Assembly: GCF_001277255.1 (NCBI RefSeq)
Contig: NZ_CP012264.1
Span: 3,596,001-3,660,000 of the forward strand
DNA from: Cronobacter condimenti 1330
GTDB taxonomy: Bacteria > Pseudomonadota > Gammaproteobacteria > Enterobacterales > Enterobacteriaceae
Length of the DNA: 64,000 nucleotides
Reading direction: 5' to 3'
Under the pieces are notes generated by a model, which had not been told where the DNA came from, did no database searches, and saw nothing but the letters and a program-made list of their open reading frames with translations. This document shows, in pieces, positions 18,389-27,332 of the stretch (the first letter of the stretch is position 1; every line of letters begins with the position of its first letter). The position numbers were made by a program, and so were the translations under genes.

Positions 18389-19162
18389 ATGTCAGTGCCT
18401 CTGATCCTGACCCTGCTGGCGGGCGGTGCCACGTTTATCGGCGCGCTGCTGGGCGTACTGGGACAAAAACCGTCTAATCGCCTGCTGGCGTTTTCACTGG
18501 GTTTTGCTGCGGGCATTATGCTGCTGATTTCTCTAATGGAAATGTTGCCTGCCGCGCTTAATGAGGAAGGCATGTCGCCGGTCCTGGGTTACGGCATGTT
18601 TATTGTGGGTCTGCTCGGTTATTTCGCCCTCGATCGTCTGCTGCCGCACGCGCATCCACAGGATCTTATCGATCCGCGCCCGGCGCAGTCGCACAACCTG
18701 CGCCGCACCGCACTGCTGCTGACACTGGGTATCAGCCTGCATAACTTCCCGGAAGGTGTCGCTACCTACGTGACGGCCAGCAACAACCTGGAGCTCGGCT
18801 TCGGCATTGCGCTCGCAGTAGCGCTGCACAATATTCCCGAAGGGCTGGCGGTGGCAGGCCCGGTCTACGCCGCAACCGGCTCGCGTCGTAAAGCCGTTAT
18901 CTGGGCGGGCGTCTCCGGTATGGCGGAAATTCTTGGTGGCGTGCTGGCCTGGCTCATCCTCGGCACGATGGTCTCGCCGGTGGTGATGGCGGCTATCATG
19001 GCGGCGGTGGCCGGGATCATGGTGGCACTGTCGGTGGATGAGTTAATGCCGCTTGCTAAAGAGATAGATCCAAATAATAACCCGAGCTACGGCGTACTGT
19101 GCGGGATGTCCGTGATGGGCTTTAGCCTGACGCTGCTGCAAACCAGCGGCCTTAGCGGCTAA
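18389..19162 (+). CDS. zupT: zinc transporter ZupT (ZIP family)
   Basis: Inner-membrane divalent metal importer, 257 residues, about eight transmembrane helices with a His-containing loop (LLPHAHPQD). The ZIP metal-site motifs LHNFPEGVATYV and LHNIPEGLAVAG are intact. ZupT imports zinc and also iron and manganese. An excellent Fur box overlaps the start region, with AAGGAG just before the ATG. Convergent with ribB across a double terminator. Confidence 0.97.
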   Translation: MSVPLILTLLAGGATFIGALLGVLGQKPSNRLLAFSLGFAAGIMLLISLMEMLPAALNEEGMSPVLGYGMFIVGLLGYFALDRLLPHAHPQDLIDPRPAQSHNLRRTALLLTLGISLHNFPEGVATYVTASNNLELGFGIALAVALHNIPEGLAVAGPVYAATGSRRKAVIWAGVSGMAEILGGVLAWLILGTMVSPVVMAAIMAAVAGIMVALSVDELMPLAKEIDPNNNPSYGVLCGMSVMGFSLTLLQTSGLSG

Positions 19163-19163
19163 T

Positions 19164-19226
19164 AAAAAAGCCCGGTCTGACCGGGCTTTAAAAGGTATTC
19201 AGGCCCGGCATTTGCCGGGTTTTTTG
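19164..19226. terminator. paired convergent terminators between zupT and ribB
   Basis: Two hairpins stand in tandem. The first, AAAGCCCGG (19167-19175) with CCGGGCTTT (19181-19189), is followed by a T-run on the reverse strand and suits ribB. The second, CCCGGCA with TGCCGGG (19204-19219), is followed by TTTTTT on the forward strand and suits zupT. Each direction therefore reads through the other gene's hairpin before reaching its own. Confidence 0.85.
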
Positions 19227-19880
19227 TTAGCTCGCTTTACGCTCCTGCGCCTGGCGATAGCTTACTAAATCTTCAATAGTGACGACTGGCATGTTGTGCT
19301 CGCGTGCAAACGCGATGCACTCCGGCGCGCGCGCCATGGTGCCGTCATCATTAGTCAGTTCGCACAGCACACCTGCCGGTTTAAAGCCCGCCAGTGAGAC
19401 CAAATCGATGGTCGCTTCGGTGTGGCCGCCACGCGTAAGAACGCCGCCCGGCTGCGCGCGCAGCGGGAAAACATGGCCCGGGCGATGCAGGTCGGACGGT
19501 TTCGCGTCGTCGGCAATCGCCGCACGAATGGTCGTGATGCGATCGGCGGCGGAAACGCCAGTGGTCACGCCGTGCGCCGCTTCGATAGTCACGGTAAAGC
19601 CGGTACCGAACGCGCTGGTGTTATTTTCCACCATCATCGGCAGGTCGAGCTGTTTACGGCGTTCTTCGTTCAGGCACAGGCAGACGATGCCGCTGCCGTG
19701 ACGGATGGTCAGCGCCATCTGTTCAACGGTCATAGTTTCGGCGGCGAAAATCATATCGCCTTCGTTTTCACGGTTCTCGTCATCAAGCACCATCACGCCG
19801 CGCCCTTCGCGAAGTGCGGCGATCGCGTTTTCCACGCGTTCAAAAGCGGTGCCAAAAGCAGAAAGAAGCGTCTGATTCAT
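19227..19880 (-). CDS. ribB: 3,4-dihydroxy-2-butanone-4-phosphate synthase
   Basis: Converts ribulose 5-phosphate to 3,4-dihydroxy-2-butanone 4-phosphate plus formate in riboflavin synthesis. 217 residues; the signatures DDENRENEGDMIFAAE (acidic metal loop) and RPGHVFPLRAQPGGVL.RGGHTEA are intact. Preceded by an FMN riboswitch, so it is repressed when FMN is plentiful. Single-domain RibB, not fused to RibA. Confidence 0.98.
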   Translation of the reverse strand: MNQTLLSAFGTAFERVENAIAALREGRGVMVLDDENRENEGDMIFAAETMTVEQMALTIRHGSGIVCLCLNEERRKQLDLPMMVENNTSAFGTGFTVTIEAAHGVTTGVSAADRITTIRAAIADDAKPSDLHRPGHVFPLRAQPGGVLTRGGHTEATIDLVSLAGFKPAGVLCELTNDDGTMARAPECIAFAREHNMPVVTIEDLVSYRQAQERKAS

Positions 19881-19989
19881 GGTAAAAAAACCTCATTAAT
19901 TATATGGATTACCAGAATCAGGGCGGTCTTAGGAGTGCCGGCAAGCGGCAAGAAAAATAACGTGAGTGGGCGCAAGCCCAGGCAGATCG

Positions 19990-20183
19990 TTACCCTCTCC
20001 CATCCGGACTTTAACCGTCGGCCCCGGAATTACACCGGATCTGCTGACCTTCAGAAACAACCTGAAGCGCTCGCGGGCTTTCAGTTTATCCTGCATATTG
20101 CTGCCGCGGTTGCGACGCAGAACATGCCGGATAACGACACTGATTTACCGCCGGTGGGGAATTTCACCCCGCCCTGAGAATAA
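19990..20183 (-). ncRNA. FMN riboswitch (RFN element) in ribB leader
   Basis: On the reverse strand the leader holds the RFN landmarks: an opening segment TTATTCTCAGGGCGGGGTG, then CCCACCGGCGGTAAATCAG, and the closing part GGCCGACGGTTAAAGTCCGG followed by ATGGGAGAGGGTAAC. The start and end arms pair to form the basal helix. FMN binding is known to attenuate ribB expression. The 5' leader runs about 110 bases further to the ribB start. Confidence 0.93.
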
Positions 20184-20308
20184 GCGAGATAACTATAACG
20201 CCATTGATAATCGTCGGCAATGCATGAGATTCAAACATTTCCGGTTTATCCCCTACGGATCAGCGATTACAATTAGTCTTCAGACCATACCAGATCAGGG
20301 AAACCGCT

Positions 20309-20665
20309 ATGATTGACCCGAAAAAAATTGAACAGATCGCCCGTCAGGTCCATGAATCGATGCCAAAAGGGATCCGTGAGATCGGAGAAGATGTTGAGAA
20401 GAAAATCCGCCAGGTATTGCAGGCCCAGCTGTCTCGCCTGGATCTGGTGAGCCGTGAAGAGTTTGACGTACAAACACAGGTACTGCTGCGTACGCGTGAA
20501 AAACTCACCGCGCTGGAACAGCGTCTGACCGCGCTGGAATCACGTGGCGCGACCGCACCGGCAGACGCTTCTGCGACAGCAGGCGGCAATGCCAGCGCGC
20601 CTGTTACCGCAGTAACTCCGCCGCCCGCCATCCCGCCTGTTGATAACCTCGACAAACAAGACTAA
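20309..20665 (+). CDS. ubiK: ubiquinone biosynthesis accessory factor UbiK
   Basis: Formerly yqiC. 118-residue protein with an amphipathic N-terminal half and a coiled coil (about residues 50-80, REKLTALEQRLTALESRG), then an Ala/Pro-rich tail. With UbiJ it supports aerobic coenzyme Q synthesis as a lipid-binding cofactor of the Ubi complex. The start MIDPKKIEQIARQVHESMPKG matches the family. Divergent from ribB and convergent with hldE. Confidence 0.93.
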   Translation: MIDPKKIEQIARQVHESMPKGIREIGEDVEKKIRQVLQAQLSRLDLVSREEFDVQTQVLLRTREKLTALEQRLTALESRGATAPADASATAGGNASAPVTAVTPPPAIPPVDNLDKQD

Positions 20666-20675
20666 CCGCGGGTAC

Positions 20676-20702
20676 AACGCCCCCTGCCTGGCAAGGGGCG
20701 TT
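20676..20702. terminator. hairpin between ubiK and hldE
   Basis: AACGCCCC (20676-20683) pairs with GGGGCGTT (20695-20702) and an inner TGCC/GGCA extends the stem. It sits between the convergent ubiK and hldE stops. T-runs are short on both sides, so strength is uncertain. Confidence 0.5.
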
Positions 20703-20718
20703 CGCCAGACCCACAGCC

Positions 20719-22146
20719 TTAGCTGTTTTTCTGGATCTTCTTGATAATATTGGTGGTAGAACAGCCATCTTCGAAGTTCAGCACCATGACGTCCCCGCCA
20801 TTGGCCCATACTTCTTTACTGCCCGCGATATCTTCAGGTTTATAGTCCCCGCCTTTCACCAGCAGATCCGGCAGGATCTCGCTAATTAAGCGCTGCGGGG
20901 TATCTTCTTCAAACGGCACCACCCAGTCTACAGCTTCCAGTGCGGCCAGCACCGTCATGCGCTGCTCCTGCGGGTTCACCGGACGGGTATCGCCTTTCAG
21001 GCGGCGGGTCGAGGCGTCGCTATTCACCGCCACGATTAACCGATCGCCAAGCTTGCGCGCGTTTGCCAGATAAGACACATGACCCGCGTGAAGGATGTCG
21101 AACACGCCGTTAGTCATGACGACCTTCTCGCCACGCTTACGCGCCGCCAGTACGGCGTCTTTCAGCGCCGCTTCGCTCATTACGCCAAAGCCGGTTTCCG
21201 AGCGCCCGCGCACCGCGTTTTCCAGTTCGACCGGAGACACGGTTGAAGTCCCGAGTTTACCCACCACCACGCCCGCCGCCGCATTTGCGAAGAAACAAGC
21301 TTCTTCGAGCGAATTACCGGACGCCAGCGTCGCCGCCAGTACGCCTATCACCGTGTCGCCCGCGCCGGTCACGTCGTAGACTTCCTGCGCCTGTGTCGGC
21401 AGGTGGAACGGTGCTTTACCCGGTTGCAGCAGCGTCATCCCCTGTTCGGAGCGGGTCACCAGCAGCGCGCTGAGATCGAAATCAGCGATGATTTTCATGC
21501 CGCGCTCGACGATTTCCTGCTCGTTTTTGCATTTGCCCGCGACGGCTTCGAACTCAGAGAGGTTCGGCGTCAGCAGTGTCGCACCGCGATAGCGCTCGAA
21601 ATCGGTGCCTTTCGGGTCAATCAGCACCGGAACACCCACGTCACGCGCGAGCTTTATCATCTGCTGGACGCTTGCGAGCGCACCCTTGGCATAGTCAGAA
21701 AGCACCAGCGCGCCGATCTGCCCCAGCGCCTGGTTGATACGCTCGTGAAGCGGCTGCGGGTCGACACCCTCAAAACCTTCTTCAAAATCCAGGCGAATCA
21801 ACTGCTGGTTGCGTGAAAGCACGCGCAGTTTGGTGATAGTCGGATGCGTTGGCACCGAGACAAAATCGCACTTCACATTCACCTGTGAGAGCGACTGGCT
21901 GAGCGCGCGCGCCGCGTCGTCGATGCCAGTCAGGCCGACCAGACGCGAGTTTGCGCCAAGAGACGCGATGTTCATTGCCACGTTCGCCGCGCCGCCCGGG
22001 CGCTCTTCGATGGTTTCCACTTTCACGACGGGTACCGGCGCCTCCGGCGAGATGCGGCTCGTCGGGCCATACCAGTAGCGGTCCAGCATGACATCACCTA
22101 CTACCATGACGCCTGCGCGTTCAAAATCGGGCAGCGTTACTTTCAT
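20719..22146 (-). CDS. hldE: bifunctional heptose kinase / adenylyltransferase HldE
   Basis: Two steps of ADP-L-glycero-D-manno-heptose synthesis for the LPS inner core. 475 residues. N-terminal ribokinase-type domain (about 1-318) with GGAANVAMNIASLG and the GAGDTV catalytic loop; C-terminal nucleotidyltransferase domain (about 340-475) with TNGVFDILHAGHVSYL (HxGH). The start MKVTLPDFERAGVMVVGD at 22146 is the family start; the frame is open upstream into glnE without conservation. Lies 67 bases after glnE. Confidence 0.98.
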   Translation of the reverse strand: MKVTLPDFERAGVMVVGDVMLDRYWYGPTSRISPEAPVPVVKVETIEERPGGAANVAMNIASLGANSRLVGLTGIDDAARALSQSLSQVNVKCDFVSVPTHPTITKLRVLSRNQQLIRLDFEEGFEGVDPQPLHERINQALGQIGALVLSDYAKGALASVQQMIKLARDVGVPVLIDPKGTDFERYRGATLLTPNLSEFEAVAGKCKNEQEIVERGMKIIADFDLSALLVTRSEQGMTLLQPGKAPFHLPTQAQEVYDVTGAGDTVIGVLAATLASGNSLEEACFFANAAAGVVVGKLGTSTVSPVELENAVRGRSETGFGVMSEAALKDAVLAARKRGEKVVMTNGVFDILHAGHVSYLANARKLGDRLIVAVNSDASTRRLKGDTRPVNPQEQRMTVLAALEAVDWVVPFEEDTPQRLISEILPDLLVKGGDYKPEDIAGSKEVWANGGDVMVLNFEDGCSTTNIIKKIQKNS

Positions 22147-22213
22147 TCCTGACTCTCCTGAGAGATACCAAAATTTGCGCGCGATGATAGCACAGTTACG
22201 CGCGATCGCACGG

Positions 22214-25051
22214 TTACGCCGGGGCCAGCCAGCGTCGCCAGCTGTCGCGCACCTGTTCACGCTCTTGACTGAATGCCGCCTGCGCCACGTGCCCGGGCTG
22301 TTCCTGCAATGCCAGCCGGTGCAGTTCGTCGCGAAGCCGGACATACGCCTGTGTTAGCGCTTTCGCTTCGTCTTCACGCATGATGTCGTGCTGCGCCAGC
22401 AATTCCAGAATGCGCACGTTATCCGACCAGCGCGTCAGCTTCGGCTGTTCAGGCGCGTAGCGCAACACCAGAAACTGCGTAATGAATTCAATATCGGTAA
22501 TGCCGCCTTCATCAGCTTTAATATCAAACCGATCGCGATGTTTATTACCCAGGTGCGCGCGCATCTTCTCGCGCATTTCGCGCACGTCTGTTTGCAATTT
22601 ATCGGCATCGCGCGGCGTGGAGAGCACGTCACGGCGGATGGCGTCAAACTGCGCCTGGAGAGGCTTGTCGCCGTAGACAACGCGGGCACGCACCAGCGCC
22701 TGATGCTCCCATGTCCAGGCCTCATTTTTCTGGTAATCCGCGAAGGCTTCCGCTGTCGTCACCAGCATGCCCGCAGCGCCAGATGGGCGCAGACGCGCGT
22801 CTACTTCATAGAGAATGCCGGAGGAGGTACGGGTGCTGAAAAGGTGCATGATGCGCTGCGCGAGGCGCAGATAGAACTGACGGCCATCGATATTGCGCTC
22901 GCCATCGGTCATGACGTCTGCCGGGCAGTCGTGCAAAAACACCAGGTCGAGATCGGAACTGTAACCCAGCTCCCAACCGCCGAGCTTACCGTAGCCCACC
23001 ACCGCGAAGCCGCGTCCGTCGCGTGCGCGCAGATGTGTCGGCTGGCCATAGCGCGCCACCATCTGGCCCCACGCTTGCTGAACCACCGCGTCAATGATGG
23101 CTTCCGCAAGCCAGGTTAAGTGATCGCTCACTTTCATTACCGGCAGCGTACCGGCGATATCCGCTGCCGCCACGCGCAGAAGTTGTGCCTGTTTAAACTG
23201 CCGCAACGCCTCAAGCTGTTGCTCTTCATCGTCGTCCGGCACGCGCAGCAAATACTGGCGCAACTCGTCACGATACGCATCCATCGCCGTCGGCTGATAA
23301 AGCGTATTTGGATCAAGCAACTCATCAAGCAGCAACGGATAGCGCGCGAGCTGGCTTGCCACCATCGGCGAGGCGCCGCACAGACGAATCAGGTGCTTCA
23401 GCGCGCCGGGATATTCACTGAGCAGTTCGAGATACGTGGTGCGGGTGACGATGCCAGTTAAGAGCGGCGTTACACGCGATAACGTCAGTGCCGCCGCATC
23501 GGGGCTTGCGCAGACCGCGCACAACAGATGCGGCATCAGGTTATCAAGCACCTGACGCCCGCGCGGACCGATGGTGCGTTTTTCCGTTTCTTTGCGAAAA
23601 TCGGCAAGCGTTGCGAGAAACCGCATCCGGCCTTCTGCGCCGAGCGCGCTCAGCACGGGTGTGTCGTCGTCAGCATCCAGCGCGTCATGCCATAACTCGC
23701 GCCAGCCTTCGGTGAGCGACTCCTCGCCGCCGGTCGGCTCTTCATCGCCAATAAGCTCATTAAACACCCGGCGCACACCTGCCATATGCTGCTCAAGCCG
23801 CGCGCTGAGCGCCTCCCAGCCCGGCTCACCCATCGCCCACGCCAGGCGCGCGCGGTTGAGCGCATCACCCGGCAGCGTCTGGGTTTGTTCATCATTGATG
23901 CTTTGCAGCAGGTTTTCGAGCCGGCGCAGGAAAAGATACGCGTCGCGCAGACAGGCGGCGTCATCGGCTGAAAGTAGATGCAGTTCTTCAATTGCCGTCA
24001 GCGTCGGTAGCAGCGAGCGCTGCTGCAACGACGGTTCACGCCCGCCGCGGATCAACTGAAATACCTGTACGATAAATTCGGTTTCGCGAATGCCGCCTGC
24101 GCCGAGCTTGATGTTATCCGTAAGGCCGCGGCGGCGTACTTCACGGGCAATCATTCCCTTCATATTGCGCAGCGACTGGATCACGCTGAAATCGATATAA
24201 CGACGGAAAATGAAAGGCCGCAGCATGGCGCGCAGCTCCTGGCTCCAGACGTCATCGTTATCACCCATGATGCGCGCTTTCACCATCGCATAGCGCTCCC
24301 AGTCGCGCCCCTGCTCCTGATAGTAATCCTCCAGGGCTGCGAAGCTCAGCACCAACGGGCCGCTGTCGCCAAACGGGCGCAGACGCATGTCTACGCGGTA
24401 AACAAAGCCGTCCTGAGTGGGCTGGTCGAGCGCTTTAATCAGCCGCTGGCCAAGGCGCGTGAAGAACTGGGCGTTATCCAGTTCACGCCGACCGCCCTGC
24501 GTCGATCCGCCTTCAGGCCAGGCAAAAATCAGATCAATATCAGAGGAAAAATTCAGCTCGCCGCCGCCAAGCTTCCCCATCCCGAGGATCATGAGCGGTT
24601 GCGCGACACCCTGCGCGTTGCACGGCGTGCCCCACTCCCGGCAGCAGGCCGCGTAAAGCCAGTCGCGCGCCGCGACGATTAAGGTTTCCGCAAGCTGGCT
24701 GAGCTGCGTGAGCGTCTGCGCCGTGGTTGTCTGCGCCAGCGCCTGCGACCACGCGATGCGCGTCATGATGCGACGGCGGAAGAGACGCAGCGCGCGCATG
24801 AGCGCCGCCTCGTCATTTACTTGCGCCAGCGACGCCTGGAGCCAGGCGCCATACTGGCGCCCTTCGTCCGCCGCAGGTGGCGCGGCGTCTAATTCCTCAA
24901 GCCAGTCGGGGTGTGCGCTGACAGCCTCGCGCACAAAATCGCTGAAGGTCAGTACCGCTCGCGCATCATCGCTGAGCGCGGCGGCATCAAAAGGCAGCCG
25001 CTCCACCACGGCTTGCCAGTGCTGTTGCAACGGGAGGGAGAGCGGCGTCAT
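22214..25051 (-). CDS. glnE: glutamine synthetase adenylyltransferase/adenylyl-removing enzyme
   Basis: Modifies GlnA by adenylylation and deadenylylation in response to PII and glutamine. 945 residues. Two nucleotidyltransferase domains are obvious: GMGKLGGGELNFSSDIDLIF in the N-terminal adenylyl-removase half and GYGKLGGWELGYSSDLDLVF in the C-terminal transferase half, separated by regulatory helices. Part of the ygiF-glnE-hldE reverse operon. Confidence 0.98.
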   Translation of the reverse strand: MTPLSLPLQQHWQAVVERLPFDAAALSDDARAVLTFSDFVREAVSAHPDWLEELDAAPPAADEGRQYGAWLQASLAQVNDEAALMRALRLFRRRIMTRIAWSQALAQTTTAQTLTQLSQLAETLIVAARDWLYAACCREWGTPCNAQGVAQPLMILGMGKLGGGELNFSSDIDLIFAWPEGGSTQGGRRELDNAQFFTRLGQRLIKALDQPTQDGFVYRVDMRLRPFGDSGPLVLSFAALEDYYQEQGRDWERYAMVKARIMGDNDDVWSQELRAMLRPFIFRRYIDFSVIQSLRNMKGMIAREVRRRGLTDNIKLGAGGIRETEFIVQVFQLIRGGREPSLQQRSLLPTLTAIEELHLLSADDAACLRDAYLFLRRLENLLQSINDEQTQTLPGDALNRARLAWAMGEPGWEALSARLEQHMAGVRRVFNELIGDEEPTGGEESLTEGWRELWHDALDADDDTPVLSALGAEGRMRFLATLADFRKETEKRTIGPRGRQVLDNLMPHLLCAVCASPDAAALTLSRVTPLLTGIVTRTTYLELLSEYPGALKHLIRLCGASPMVASQLARYPLLLDELLDPNTLYQPTAMDAYRDELRQYLLRVPDDDEEQQLEALRQFKQAQLLRVAAADIAGTLPVMKVSDHLTWLAEAIIDAVVQQAWGQMVARYGQPTHLRARDGRGFAVVGYGKLGGWELGYSSDLDLVFLHDCPADVMTDGERNIDGRQFYLRLAQRIMHLFSTRTSSGILYEVDARLRPSGAAGMLVTTAEAFADYQKNEAWTWEHQALVRARVVYGDKPLQAQFDAIRRDVLSTPRDADKLQTDVREMREKMRAHLGNKHRDRFDIKADEGGITDIEFITQFLVLRYAPEQPKLTRWSDNVRILELLAQHDIMREDEAKALTQAYVRLRDELHRLALQEQPGHVAQAAFSQEREQVRDSWRRWLAPA

Positions 25052-25071
25052 GCGGGTTTTCCTGTGGTCGT

Positions 25072-26373
25072 TTACACTTTCCCGCTGTGCCGCCAGAACG
25101 GCGCCTGCGAGATAGCCTCATTGCGGAAATGTTCAATCTCGATGCGCTGGCCGGTTTCAATGGCATGGCGCAGCCCCTGCCAGTTATCGAGCCAGAACAG
25201 CGCGACGGTGTCGTCATAGACGCCCGCCAGCAGACGCAGCGCGTCCAGTTCACGCGCCAGACGCGGCAGTTGATCGACGTAGCGATCGCCAAGCGGCTGA
25301 GCAAATGCTGCTTTCAGCTCTGCGGCGTGGCGGGAAAGGTTGATGTCCGCAAAGCGTTTCCATGAATCTGCCATTTTCTGACGGCCTTTTTCATCCAGGA
25401 AAGGTTGCCAGCCCCGGAAGAGGATCCATTCGGTCAGCGCCAGACGAGCGGAAGCCTGAATGGCGCTGAAAGCGACCGTCTGCGCCGAGGCGTCTGTTGC
25501 AAGCGTCGCTTCGCATTGGGTGAGCAAATCACGTAAGCGAGTACTCGCTTTTCGCGGAATAATACCGCCGAAGAGCGCCAGCGTATGACGCACCAGGGCA
25601 ATGGCTTCGCATACCTGCTGTTTCGCTTTGCTGTTGCCGCGCAGCCATAGCTCTTCATGGTACAGCCAGTGATCCAGCGCCCACTCCAGGGACGCTTCAA
25701 GCCCCTGCTCAACCTGCGCCTTCGCAGGCACTTTAAGCAGCGTCAGCGGACGCAGCGGGCGTTCTGGATTGCCCTGCGCCAGATGATAGCCGCGCGCCGC
25801 TTTACTGAGACTCCCCTGACGCAAACCCGGTTTTGCCACCAGCTGACGCGCAAATTTCAGCACGTCGGCGGCCTCGCCATGCAACAGTTCGAGTTCCAGT
25901 TCGCAGATGGGCTCCGCCAGCTCACCGGCTTTCACTTCGCCGCGGTCAAGTGCAAGCTCAATCCGGCTTTCACCGTAAGTAACCACCCACTTCTCGCGAG
26001 CGAAATCGGTGCTGAACAGCGGGCGGACCGCCGTTTGCAGCGTCTCAGGGGACAGCGTCTGCGGCCAGACCTCTGCCGGGAAGCGCGCCAGCGCAAGCTC
26101 GGGCGAATCCAGCTCGATGTTATATTCCGGCCGCTGGTGTAACCCGCCGGTCGTGCGGCCAGCCACCTTCATGGTCATTTCATAACGGCCATTATCGCCG
26201 CGAATACGCAGCCCCATATCGTGACGGCGCAACTGGTTGTCCGCCGTTTCGTAATAAATGTTGAGCAGCTGTCGCGGGGCGCTGTGTTCGGCCTCGAGGG
26301 CATTTAGCGCAGCGCGCAACGCGTCAATCTGTTCCGGGTCGACGATAAATTTGAGTTCGATTTCCTGAGCCAT
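25072..26373 (-). CDS. ygiF: inorganic triphosphatase YgiF (CYTH-CHAD)
   Basis: 433 residues. The N-terminal CYTH domain begins with the ExExK signature (QEIELKF) and forms a tunnel that hydrolyses tripolyphosphate; the C-terminal CHAD domain is a helical, basic region (about 215-430) associated with polyphosphate binding. The start MAQEIELKF at 26373 is chosen because the CYTH motif must be near the N-terminus; the frame is open to 26469. Twenty bases before glnE. Confidence 0.95.
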   Translation of the reverse strand: MAQEIELKFIVDPEQIDALRAALNALEAEHSAPRQLLNIYYETADNQLRRHDMGLRIRGDNGRYEMTMKVAGRTTGGLHQRPEYNIELDSPELALARFPAEVWPQTLSPETLQTAVRPLFSTDFAREKWVVTYGESRIELALDRGEVKAGELAEPICELELELLHGEAADVLKFARQLVAKPGLRQGSLSKAARGYHLAQGNPERPLRPLTLLKVPAKAQVEQGLEASLEWALDHWLYHEELWLRGNSKAKQQVCEAIALVRHTLALFGGIIPRKASTRLRDLLTQCEATLATDASAQTVAFSAIQASARLALTEWILFRGWQPFLDEKGRQKMADSWKRFADINLSRHAAELKAAFAQPLGDRYVDQLPRLARELDALRLLAGVYDDTVALFWLDNWQGLRHAIETGQRIEIEHFRNEAISQAPFWRHSGKV

Positions 26374-26622
26374 GTCTCTGCTTTCTGGTTGAGTCACACT
26401 GGAGAAAATGCCAGCGAACTTAATAGCCTGGTATCTGTCAGTAGATAGTATTTTGCGAAAAATTGCCACGTTTGAGGCTTTTTGACGCTATCAAAAACCA
26501 AAATTTGCCGCGGTGGCAGGCGACAGGCTGACCAGGAAGATTCCCATTCAGGTTTACGCTTTGCATCGTCAGACTGATGCCACTACTATCGTTCCACTTT
26601 CAACGACAATAACGACCAACTG

Positions 26623-27237
26623 ATGCACAAATTACGTCTGATTTGCTTTTCTTTGCTTGCGCTTAGCGTCTCTTCCCAGGCCGTTGCCGACGAAAAACGC
26701 TATGTCTCGGATGAACTCAACACCTGGGTGCGTAGTGGCCCTGGTGACAATTACCGCCTCGTCGGCACAGTAAATGCCGGCGAAGAAGTCGCACTGCTGG
26801 AAAGTAACGGCAAATATGGACAGATTCGGGATGCAAGCGGTCGCACCTCGTGGATCCCGCTGGAACAGCTGAAAAGCGAACCGAGCCTGCGCACACGGGT
26901 GCCGGAGCTGGAAAGTCAGGTAAAAACCCTGACGGATAAGCTTAATAACATCGATACCACGTGGAACCAGCGCACGGCGGATATGCAGAAGAAAGTCGCC
27001 GCCAGCGACAGCATCATCAATGGGCTGAAAGACGAAAATCAAAAGCTTAAAAACGAGCTTATCGTGGCGCAGAAGAAAGTGAACGCCGCCAATATTCAGA
27101 TCGATGATAAGCAGCGCACCATTATCATGCAGTGGTTTATGTATGGCGGCGGCGTGCTGGGTGTCGGTTTACTGCTCGGTTTACTGCTCCCGCATATGAT
27201 CCCACGCCGTAAACGTAAAGACCGCTGGATGAACTAA
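26623..27237 (+). CDS. ygiM: SH3-domain protein YgiM, membrane anchored
   Basis: 204 residues: signal peptide (1-22, ending AVA|DE), a bacterial SH3 domain (about 25-90; WVRSGPGDNYRLVGTVNAGEE), a long coiled coil (about 95-165), one C-terminal transmembrane helix (about 170-190) and a very basic tail. This is the TIGR04211 architecture. Function is not established; the SH3b domain suggests a cell-envelope role. Precedes cca. Confidence 0.93.
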   Translation: MHKLRLICFSLLALSVSSQAVADEKRYVSDELNTWVRSGPGDNYRLVGTVNAGEEVALLESNGKYGQIRDASGRTSWIPLEQLKSEPSLRTRVPELESQVKTLTDKLNNIDTTWNQRTADMQKKVAASDSIINGLKDENQKLKNELIVAQKKVNAANIQIDDKQRTIIMQWFMYGGGVLGVGLLLGLLLPHMIPRRKRKDRWMN

Positions 27238-27245
27238 TCCCCTCA

Positions 27246-27267
27246 GGGCAGCGCCCGCTGCCCTTTT
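27246..27267 (+). terminator. terminator after ygiM
   Basis: GGGCAGC (27246-27252) pairs with GCTGCCC (27257-27263) around a GCCC loop and is followed by TTTT. It lies nine bases after the ygiM stop. Confidence 0.75.
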
Positions 27268-27332
27268 CGCTCACCATCTCCTCTACACTTAACGTATTAT
27301 CTGTCGGCTAAATAGATGTCGGAGTGGAATGC

